DNA of 64,000 nucleotides from Amylostereum areolatum (lineage: Eukaryota > Basidiomycota > Agaricomycetes > Russulales > Stereaceae): contig SAXG01000050.1 of the NCBI GenBank assembly GCA_012932865.1, forward strand, positions 248,001 to 312,000, written 5' to 3'. The notes under the pieces are model-generated. The model searched no databases. It was not told the origin of the DNA and saw only the letters and a program-made list of their open reading frames with translations. The stretch's first letter is position 1, and the number at the start of each line of letters is the position of its first letter. Shown piece after piece: positions 11,803 to 20,868 of the stretch. Made by a program: the position numbers and the translations under genes.

Positions 11803-14337
11803 ATGAGTTACCAGTCACGCACATTGAGAACGTCGCAGCGCAACACTTCCTCGGCCTCTGGGACCGCCAGCGCGGCACTCTCGCCAGCGCAGAAGGCTGC
11901 TGCTACTCGTGCTCGCACCAAGGCGTCGAAGGCTGCCGCTGCAGCGCAATTACAGCGAGAGCAAGCTCCTGTGGATGGTACGTCAATAGCTTTTCCCATC
12001 GAATCACAGACCACTTACCATTTTTTTTCCGCTGGCTCCGTGGGCCGTGGCCGAAATAGATGTTGCATCCGAGCCTGTTACTGCCGGTATGTTGTATTGC
12101 TGTCTTTGTTGGTGTCTTCCGACGCTCACACTTCCCTCCTTTAGCTGCGGGCAAGAAACGAAAGGGGGGGAAAGGTGTTCAGGCCAATGGCCCAGCGGCG
12201 AAGAAGTCAAAAACTCGGAAGTGTGAGTACGTTCGCGTTCAATCGCGTGTGTTCCCACGGGCTGACATTGTCGTTCCACTTTCTTTAGCGCGCGCTCCTC
12301 AGCTTGTTCTTCAAGAGGACGAGCTTCCACCGGTTGCACTCAAGCTCTACGTGGACGGGACGAAAGGCAAGGCAAAGGCGGTTACCTCGGGTCACACAGG
12401 TGTTGCCATGATTGAGGTACATAACTTTCACTTTGTATCAGGTTCCGAGTTGCTGATTGACGGATTTGTTTGTAGGACGAAAACGACGATGACGACGATA
12501 ACGGCCTCTCGCCGCTCTCCGAAGACGATTTTGACGCGATCGAAGATGACGACGGGGACGAGTTGGCGAAGACGAACCCGACGCAGTTCCAGCGTCAGGT
12601 GAACCTCGAGGTATGTGTTGTCCTTAACCTCCTCAAGTGCAGCATGCTAACGGATACTATAGCGTCCTACATGGCTCTCCAGTGCAAATTCGGCTGCGTC
12701 TTCAAGCCCATCTTTCGTTCCCATTGATCCTTGCCTGAGTCGCCTCGATGCCCCTCAAGCCGTTGCGGGACCGTCGACTTCTAACACAGCTCCTTCTCCT
12801 CCGTCCGCCGTCCCTCCTGTTGCCCCGGTCTCGGCTCCTCTTCCTCCACCCATTCCTGTTTCTGTCCCCGCCGCCGTTCCATCCGCTGCCGCTGCCACCA
12901 CCGCTGCCGCTGCCCCATCCGCTGCCACTACCGCTGCTTCTGCCACCGCTGCCGCCGCTCCATCCGCTGCCGCCGCCGCTGCCGCCGCTCCACCCGCTGC
13001 CGCTGCCGCTGCCGCCGCCGCCGCCACGGCTCCTCCTCCTGCCACGGCTCCTTCCACGGCTCTTCCTGTCACAGCTGTTGATGCTGCCCTCGGAGAGCAG
13101 GTCCAAGTTAACGAAGATACCACTGGAGGTAATGTCCGCCAGAGATACCTTTGGCGAATTTTAGGTCTCATAGGCGACCGATTTGTCTCTGATGCTGAAG
13201 GTCCTCTAGCGGCCGGCGTGATCAACCTTCCACCAGCAACGGTCGGAGGCGAGTTTCCGGAGAATACAAACTTGGTGCTGGGAGGCCCACATCAGCGGAT
13301 GTCACTTCGAGTGCAATCGCACATCGTTCAACTTGGAATCCGCGGCGCTTTCGTTCAGATTATATACGAGATCCTTCTAGTCCACGGGTTTCCCGATGCG
13401 ACGCTCAGTGAGACATTCTCGCGCAATGCACTGATCCGAGCGGCGTCTCTCCGCGATGTCTGTATCGACATGCACCGCCGTTTGCTCCAGGAACCCGGGT
13501 ACATCAACCGTCTCATTCCCTTGGTAAGTCAGTTTGGATTTTTCCTGGCAGCACGGTTCTCAGACCATTTTGTACTAGCCCATCGCTCGCATTGGTATCT
13601 TTCGCTTGAAGTTCAAGGAATCCAGCGACAATCACATCGTCGGAATGTACAACCTGCTTCCTGAAGGGGAGCAGAGTCAAGCGGCAGTAGCTTTCGCTGT
13701 CCGGGATTATAACTACATATTCCGTCGCAACTCTCCGGTGTGTTTTCACTGGTCATGTCTCTGTGGGTTTCTACTGACTTATAGTATCATACTGTAGGAT
13801 GGGTTGACTGGGGCTGTGCGCCGTGGTCAACCTTACCGTCACCCAATCGGGATCACAATTCTTCACCAGACCATTTTCGCAAAGGGAATTCCGGACGGCT
13901 TCCGCGATAGGCTCCCGTTTACAATTGACTCGGTAACTAACGAGCGTCGCATCGAGCTCCCGAAGGCAATGGTTGCACTGGCATTTACAGCGGTGAGTGA
14001 CTCATTTTGATCTCAATATGATAAACCTTTGCTTATCCTTGTGTAGGTTTACGCATCTCTGCACGAGCGTCGATCCGGGCATCATGTCAAGTCCGATTTC
14101 TCGGCGGGGACATACCTGGATGTGTACGGTGGCCATATTGCCACTTTGAACGAGATGGAGAACACTCGCCCCCCGTTCTACCACAGCTTCATGTCCGGTT
14201 TGTACACGGCGGCTTTGTAAGTTGTTTCCCTAGCTTTTCAATCCATTCCACTCATTTATCTGTCTAGAACAGGCCCTTTGTCGGTGCTGCCCGCCCCCGG
14301 TGTTCCTGCTGCATTGATTGACTATAATGATGAGTAG
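11803..14337 (+). CDS. DUF6532-like protein within the transposon
   Basis: About nine exons from ATG 11803 (MSYQSRTLRTSQRN). The N-terminal half is disordered: Ala-rich, then a basic KKRKGGKG..KKSKTRK patch that could be a nuclear signal, an acidic stretch and a long Ala/Pro/Ser tract (about 12780-13080). The C-terminal half, from about 13130, is globular: RYLWRILGLIGDRF, MSLRVQSHIVQLGIRGAF, GMYNLLPEGEQSQAAVAF, PIGITILHQTIFAKGIPDGF, ELPKAMVALAFTAVYASL, TYLDVYGGHIATLNEMEN. It matches the agaricomycete DUF6532 pattern, whose function is unknown. The final exon after the intron at 14217-14268 reads TGPLSVLPAPGVPAALIDYN to TAG 14335-14337. Its place inside the element and its divergence from the transposase suggest a transposon accessory protein, perhaps a DNA-binding partner; that is inference. 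Confidence 0.7.
12880..13060 (+). repeat. GCC/GCT-rich trinucleotide tract
   Basis: Degenerate gctgcc/gccgct triplets coding long Ala runs broken by Pro, Ser and Thr inside the DUF6532-like gene. The other frames give spurious Pro/Leu- or Gly/Ser-rich ORFs. Confidence 0.8.
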
Positions 14338-14730
14338 ATGTGTGTCCCCCTCCCGCTACGCTTACGTTCACTTCCGCTTTAGTCGATTCTCGTAATATGT
14401 GTTCGTGTACAATGGTTCTCGCTCCTGCTCTATTTCCCCTCGCATCCGTAGCTTCATCCCCCCCCTCCGCTCATTCATTAACGCTTAGTTTACAATCCGT
14501 GCCTCGTGCTAATGTATGAAAAATGGATACCCGGTTTCTCTAATGGTGTCTGAGCAAGCCCCAAAAGCCGTGACAAAGGCAGGACAACGGTATCTAAAAG
14601 TGAACCAAACCTATGTTGTGAAAATGCTTGGATGCTGTTGAGATCAGTTTGAGACCACTGTTGGTGTGCGGCTGGACCGAGATTGTACCGTCTTGAGAAA
14701 CCATTAGCCGCTAAATTAGATCTAGTAGTA
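14338..14730. other. 3' flank of the DUF6532-like gene in the element
   Basis: No further gene. Pyrimidine-rich UTR-like sequence to about 14500, then subterminal sequence leading to the right end of the transposon. Confidence 0.35.
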
Positions 14731-14740
14731 AGAGGACCTT
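14731..14740 (-). repeat. Candidate right terminal inverted repeat
   Basis: AGAGGACCTT, exact complement of 8053-8062. CCTCTAACTCGCCGTTTAGG at 14757-14776 lies outside it yet resembles left-end internal sequence, so the true end could be further right. Confidence 0.35.
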
Positions 14741-14869
14741 CCTAAACACGTCAAATCCTCTAACTCGCCGTTTAGGTCCAATATCCTCCAAAAAGATCCA
14801 ATTCGCACGAGAGGTTTTTACAGATGATATGAACAGACTGGACGTCTCTGTTAGTCAGGTTTCAGAGAG

Positions 14870-15730
14870 AGGGCTTGCGGCGGCGACGGCTTACTAGCTG
14901 TGCCAGTAAACATGGCACCCTGTGATATCTGTGAGTTTAAGGAACGAGAATGTAGATGGAGTTACGACCCACCAAAGGAATGCATAGACGGAGACTTCGG
15001 TTCCAAACTATATAGCAGCGCCAGATCTAGTAATCCTTGAATACGAGCGTGATGGAAGTCTTATACAGTCGAAGTGCTCACCAGTATACCATCACAAATG
15101 AGGCTCTGGAAAGATTGTTAATGAGATATAAGTGGCTCAATAAAACATCGCTCTTACGTTTGTGAAGTACACTAGTTCCTGTGTGACATGTTCCGGAGTG
15201 CTCTGGTCGATGATATACAGAAATGACCGCTGCGGGTTGTTTGCAAGAACGACGAAACCCCGAAAAATTTGCACGAGGAGTGCGACGACGTGCGCGGTGC
15301 ACAGAAGTATTTGAATGATGGATGCAACCAATAATATGCTGGATGGATGGAGTCAGCGCTACGCAGCAGCCGCGGTTTAGGAAGGGTGGCAAACATCAGT
15401 GTTCGCTCACCGATTATTGTGTTTCAAGCCTCTCTTCTGGAACGTTATCAAACAGAGGGCGAACAGAGTGACGCTGCGTGAAGAGGTCATCAATGCCTTT
15501 CCCCCTACTATCTTGGAAAATGTGCGCACTTGATTCCTGTAGTCAACTATATTGTTAGTATACAGCTAGGGTCGAGTTTACTGGGCAGACGAGAGACTTA
15601 CCATACAGAGGTCCCGCGACCCACCCAGCGATAAGTGCGCTCGCGGGGATGCTGATATCAAGCATGTTATACCAGCGACGGAATTGGAGGGGAGAATCTG
15701 TCCGGCCGCCGACTACACTTCAGCTTATAA
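14870..15730 (-). pseudogene. N-terminal part of the split multi-TM protein gene
   Basis: Leftward exons encode ASALIAGWVAGPLYG (helix 1), then after decayed sequence ASIIQILLCTAHVVALLVQ and STPEHVTQELVYFTN, then SLICDGIL and IWRCYIVWNRSLRLC. The last motif (WRCYxVW) is typical of the third-to-fourth helix region of the agaricomycete seven-TM-like family. Introns with normal borders occur at about 14932-14976 and 15105-15158. The second exon (about 15420-15540) has stops in the expected frame. The piece stops before helix 5 and would continue at 8052, across the Plavaka-like insertion. Joining these two pieces as one gene is inferred from strand, order and complementary content. Confidence 0.55.
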
Positions 15731-16739
15731 GTATGAGCTTCACAAACACATCAGATAAAAAGCACACCATTGCGACCATCCCATCACAGTCTTTACGCCC
15801 CACGTATTGAATCATGTCTTGGAGTGTATCCAGTGTTACCCGCCCACGCCTTTCGGGTGCCACAAGCGCCGATTAGTATACTGTAGGGTCCGCATGATAC
15901 GGATGGCAAAAGTCAGCACCTTCATCGACTTTCATGATGGCCTAGGACGCTCATGTCCGGATTTATGCCCAATAATCGTATAGGGGAGTTTCCAGGGGAG
16001 TTTTCATATCCCCCCGTCATTATAAATGATTGTGGCGGCGCGGACACGACATCAAGCCCAAACTTGAACAGCGCTTGGATCAACATTGCATCGGCAGGGA
16101 ACCGTGCCCATGGTAGGAGAGACATGTTTTAGAAGGCAGGGATGAGGACGGAGACTTGAGGGGGAAGACTCTGGGGGGGAGGACCAAGATTCGAGAAGTC
16201 CAGGTTGAGGGCTCAGGGAAATGGCGAGACCTGTGCCGAGATCACGAGAGTCTGACAATACGACCGTCAGTAACTTTCGTGAAAAGGATACATGCAATCA
16301 GGTGACGCACGAACCAATATTTTTTAAAGCTTAGTAGCCTCAGTGTTTCGGCGCTCAGCGGTGGCGTGTACACCTTGATCTTGAAGCCTTCCAGCAGCCT
16401 GCGGCCTTTCGGTTTCATCCCTCTGCCAGCACAAGGCGAGCCCTTTCCCTCTGAAATTGCCCCAGATTCTCTATGGCTGGGTGTTATGTCCTGTCGCTGT
16501 CGCAAATAAGAAGGTAAACGCCTACGGTTGACTCGAAGCGGGGCGCTACCAGGGCCCAGCAGACGGTGCCATACGTATCGTCGGTACCCAACCCTCCCCA
16601 GATCTTGGCTAGGATCAGCGTCGAGGATTCACAGCATCAAGGAGATGCGCTGTTTGAAAGTGTACATCGGCGTTAGTTTCACTCTGACAAAGAGAAAAAC
16701 AAATTTGACCGGCGGCGACCGCCCCACAGTACACGGTTA
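15731..16739. other. No gene recognised
   Basis: Short open frames on both strands show no conserved motif or plausible exon chain. Likely degenerate DNA between the split membrane-protein gene and the QTRT2 remnant. Confidence 0.35.
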
Positions 16740-17210
16740 CACCAGTGACCTCCCGGAAATCGCAGAAGCCCTGACCATGGACTCCACACCCAATGGACCA
16801 TCACCCAGATTGAAGAACGTCGGACGTCCCTCGCCCCTCTCCCAGGATTCCCGCAGGAGATGTTCGCTCATCTGTGATGTTGTCTTCGACTCTTCGGCCT
16901 AGAGAATACGCACTGGGCGCAGTACACATGATGCTGGTGATCGTAGCGTCGCACTTCGCCTTTCCCGCGCCTGCCGTGGATGCGTCGTCGCCATCGTCGG
17001 CCATGGACCGGAAACGACGTCCATTCGATCATATGCCCTTGCACTGTCTCTTCGACTCCTCTCTTTCCCTCTTCCTTCCTCCGACAGAACAGGCTCGAGT
17101 CCAACCCACCACATACACCTACCTCCTCAATGTGGAAGCGATATCGGCCGCATATCTTGTCGTGCCCAACTTGTGCGTTACCAGGCTGCGACGAGGAATT
17201 GAACATTGAC
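16740..17210 (+). pseudogene. Decayed partial copy of QTRT2
   Basis: Nucleotide similarity, in the same order, to about 6300-6890 of the QTRT2 gene. GAAGCCCTGACC..CACACCCAATG matches gaagccctggaccc..cacccaacg. CACTGGGCGCAG matches cattgggcacag. CTTCGCCTTTCCCGCGCC and GTGGATGCGTCGTC match the FTFPTPAMDASS region. ACGACGTCCATTCGATCATATGCC matches the segment before the zinc site, and CGTGCCCAACTTGTGCGT matches the VAHNLCV region. The CxCxxC site is reduced to two cysteines (ICPC) and the distal His motif is lost, with stops and shifts throughout. A truncated, non-functional duplicate about 10 kb from the parent. Confidence 0.65.
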
Positions 17211-18710
17211 GCGCCAATTCACCAGTCGCCAACACCAGGCTCCGGCGATTCGATGTCCACCCGGATAAGTGGACTGCCTTCCAACAGACCCTGTTCTTCA
17301 TTCCAAGGGCCAATGTTCGTTGCGCGAGCCGCGAAGCTTAGATTTGAAGCCTTCCCCTCCAAAGACGTGTGCGAGGGAGCCGTAAGAAATCGACTAAAAA
17401 ACGGATGCCGATGATATGACGAGTCACGATGGGGCGGACTAAAATCAGGGATCGAGGGCGGTAAGAGGAGGGAGAGTTCGTGGTCGTTCGAGGAGATCGC
17501 TTACATATGGCCCCGGCGGACTTGCAGCGGGGTGCTTAACGCTTCACGTACGTGTGGTTTGAATTATATTGAAGCATCAGGGAGTAAGTTGTTTTCGATG
17601 TAGAGCAGTGGACATTTGAAGCTATGCCAGTGGGACCGTGATATTCCCTTCGGACCAGAGCCTTACAATCTAACAGGCCTTTACTGACGTTATTTCGGCA
17701 CGCGTTAAGATGCGGTACCACACTCACCACCCTGACGACGAATTGCAGAGCATGTCAAAGATAAAAGGTTTTCAGTCGGGAGGTTGTCGAAGCACAACGC
17801 CGACTGCGAACGAAGGACCACGCCGCCTGTGGCCTTATACTCAGAACGACTGTCTTCTGAGTAAGGTCAGCCACGGAGACTAGCCTGTGGCGGCAAATGC
17901 CGACGAGACATGGCTCTCACGTCTGAGATCTGAGATCTGAGCCTCCTACCGTTGGTCGCTCATCATCGATATTCCTGCCCTCCAGACTTTCCTCCATCGT
18001 TCGCCTTTACTCCAACCATGCCTCCGCTCATGCCTCCAAGTGTAGTCGCCCACTTTAAAACTGTAGTGGTACCCTGTTTGAAGCAGGTGAGCGACGAGTC
18101 CCGCATCCATCTGGCCACTGGTAGCTCACGCTTGTGCTAAGACCGGGGCAGACGGCTGTATCAACGCCCGCTTTAAGACTGCCAAAATAGGGGCACGCGC
18201 ATGGCCTCCCGTCTCGTACGGTATTGACCGCAAGTTGGGCTTCATGTTCAATTACGGTGCGGTCTTCAAAGAAGGAAAAGAGAGGGACATATATGTCACG
18301 ATAAACAGGCAAGCCGAGCCTCGCTGTTTCAGGAGACTCACCGCGGTACCCCCCGAAGTCTTCGCGGAGGACGAAGTAATGTAACCTATCGTTCTCCCCG
18401 TCTATCTAAACATGAAATTGATCGTGGCCCGTGATGCGTGAACGTGCGCGTGGAACGTGGAGTACTTGAGATGGTTTCCTGAGTGAGTCGTCTTCCTGGG
18501 TTAGGCCGTCGACCACGAGTTCAATTCACGAAGTTCGTTGTTTGTCTCAGTCCGCCTTACAAATATTCGCTGGCGGGTGATGGGTTCTGACGTTGGGATT
18601 AGGAGTTATTCAGCAACTCGACCCTATCCAACTCTCCTTCCTCCACTTGAGCGACGCAGAGCGACGCGCACATTTCACCCTGCCATCACTTGTTTCAAAC
18701 ATAGTCTGGA
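17211..18710. other. No gene recognised
   Basis: 1.5 kb with only short, unsupported frames. A short repeat of GAGATCT units occurs at about 17928-17941. The last few hundred bases would include the promoter of the exonuclease gene. Confidence 0.35.
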
Positions 18711-20290
18711 ATGCCTGGTAAGTAAACCGTGTTTTCACTTGCTGAAACATATTCATCCCGTGAACTCGATCACAGCCGACAAGCCAGCCCCCTCTTCTCT
18801 TCACTCTAAGACCAACGCCTCTACTGGCCCGGGAGCTCTGAGGACCACGAAATCTTTCACCTCTGCACGAGTAAACTTGTACGACTCGTCAACGCGGTCT
18901 CGCGACTCCCGCTTGGGCCACGCCCAAAGCAGCTCCTCGATAGGGGTTTCCTATCCAGCAGGAAGCGGGGCGACGAAACTTGTGTACAGTTATACGGATT
19001 ATGATCCGGTGCCCACGGTACTGTACGCTCGGACGGAGCAGGAAGCGGATAACATAGTCGGGAACCTGCGCATTGGGTGCGTTCTCTCTGCGCTATGCCT
19101 CGCCGTATCCTTAACTTACGCATTTTTTGCTCATATGCAGGCCTGTTGGATTTGATCTCTAGTGGAGGGTTGTCCTGGGGCCAAAGAGAGAGTTGATTGA
19201 AGAAGGACCCGCAGCCCTCGTCCAAGTCTGTGATGGCTCAACCATAGCACTTCTCCATGTGAAGCTGATGAAAAGTGAGTCTATAACCTTAAACTGTGCA
19301 ATGTCCATGTCGCTAACTTCGTGTCAAGAATTCCCTGCTAAACTGAAGGTATGTCAACCTGTAACCTCCCTACCCTCCAACAGTTATCGACGCAGTGGGG
19401 CGAGATAGGCCCTCATCGAGTCCTCCAGCATCCCTAAACTGGGCGTGAGCATTCGAAGTGAGCGTTTTAACTCACCTTTTTTTCTTCAAAGCGAGTTGAC
19501 TCTTGTGTTTTTCGCCCATAGACGACGCTATAAAACTATTCCGCGACTACGGCGTGGAGGCCTCCAACCTTGTCGAGCTCGGTGCGCTCGCCGGCCAGGC
19601 AGACGCCAATTTTCGAAGCTTGTATAGCCGTCCCATCGTGGCCCTAGCCAAGGTGGTTGACTTTTACCTCCAGCGCACGCTCGAGAAGCCGGCCGCCAGG
19701 CAAAGCAACTGGGAAGAAGAACTCACCGAAGAGCAACGTTCGTGTACGTCGTCTTGGATCATTTTCGTCGTTTCAGGGTTGACCGGGAACCAGACGCCGC
19801 TAACGATGCGCATTGCGCCTTGATGGTGTATGAGAAAGTTATTGCGATTGCTCAGGCAACGAACACACCTTTGTCTCCTGAGGAGTACACGATCGACTTG
19901 GCGAAGGAGTTAGAGGCACCGCGACAACCTCCTGCCCAAACAGGATATCCCGCGCTTCCCGAACATATGCGAGCCTATACACTGTGGAAGAACGGACACG
20001 GTCTGTTGGACATATGCATCCGCATGCGGAACAGGGCAAGTCCAATGAAGGAATATGACGTCCTGTGAGTTTCTACCCTCGCACTTCTCGAGTCTCTATA
20101 ACAGCTAACTGATCTTGAAACCCATCGGAAACACAGAACTTTGATCGTTCGTGCCTTGAACGCGGACGAGAGCTTGACGTTCTCTTTTGAAAGGTTGAAG
20201 AGGCTACTGCTAATGCACTCGTATGGTTTGTGGGCGAAGCACGAGGCTTGCATTATGAGGATGAAGAATCAAGGCCGCGGACGGGAGTAG
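18711..20290 (+). pseudogene. RNase D/WRN-like 3'-5' exonuclease with stop at catalytic Glu
   Basis: Seven or more exons. ATG 18711 opens a two-codon exon that splices to ADKPAPSSLHSK. Domain blocks: VPTVLYARTEQEADNIVGNL, then PVGFDL-stop-WRV (Exo I), GPAALVQVCDGSTIALLHV, SSSIPKLGVSIRNDAIKLF (Exo II), SNLVELGALAGQAD, NWEEELTEEQRSYAANDAHC (Exo III, YxxxD) and a C-terminal helical region ending at TAG 20288. All introns have good borders and the frame is kept. The family hydrolyses nucleic acid 3' ends using a DEDD-type acidic set. The glutamate of the DxE motif (DLEW) is replaced by TAG at 19160-19162 (CTC-TAG-TGG), so translation would stop before the active site is complete. Either a recent pseudogene, a G-to-T sequence error, or a null allele. 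Confidence 0.75.
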
Positions 20291-20868
20291 TATCCATGAT
20301 ATTTTTGCTGAAGGTTCTGTGGTTGTACGGGAGTCTACGTATACGTACGGTGCAGGTCTGGCATAGGTGGCAGGACTGTCACAGGACTGTTATTGCATGG
20401 AGGAAGAGATACTTACCTCCAACAATGTTGTAGCCTTGGTCGCATTGAAGTATTTCGGGCTTCCCCTGCTCTCCTACGCCCTCGTTCCCGTACTGTGTCT
20501 CCCCTTCGAGGCCTTTCCCATCCACTGCCAGTACTTAAGTACTACTACTAGTACTTATGCAATCCCTCAGTGGATTATTCGCCAACTCGGGAGCATTGAA
20601 TTATAACACGTGCCATATTGACCACGGCGTGCAGGCTTGAGCATTGCTCACATGTACTACGGAACCTTGCAATAAGTATCTGAGCGATTGTCGCTCACCG
20701 TGAAGGAGCTGGACTCACACTTCAAAGGAGCCGCCTTCGACTTGATGTCATTGTTTGACGGTCAAAGAGGGCAATAATTTCTCACGCATTGCCCAGTGCA
20801 AGCTCTGCGCTGAACCTTGTCGAGGCTTCCTCAAACCTCCTCCCCACTCTCCCCCATAGTCCCCCACC
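20291..20868. other. Intergenic, includes CLF1 promoter
   Basis: No gene seen. A compact A/T-rich palindromic cluster (AGTACTTAAGTACT, then ACTAGTACTT) lies at about 20531-20557. Confidence 0.4.

Larger units (their letters stand above)
8053..14740. mobile_element. Plavaka-type DNA transposon
   Basis: About 6.7 kb holding a Plavaka-like transposase (minus) and a DUF6532-like gene (plus) that diverge from a 316-bp centre. A perfect 10-bp inverted repeat (AAGGTCCTCT at 8053-8062, its complement at 14731-14740) lies near both ends. Inside and around the ends are recurring short motifs (CCTCTAA, GTCTAA, CCGTTTAG, ACGTCAAA), as subterminal repeats of CACTA-like elements would give. The exact ends are unresolved: similar motifs continue to about 14820 on the right, so the element may be slightly longer. 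The flanks carry the two halves of a membrane-protein gene, consistent with insertion into it. Confidence 0.65.

Noticed and set aside
12702..13225. Gly/Ser-rich and Leu/Pro-rich open frames
   Set aside because: Produced by the GCC/GCT repeat of the DUF6532-like gene in other frames.
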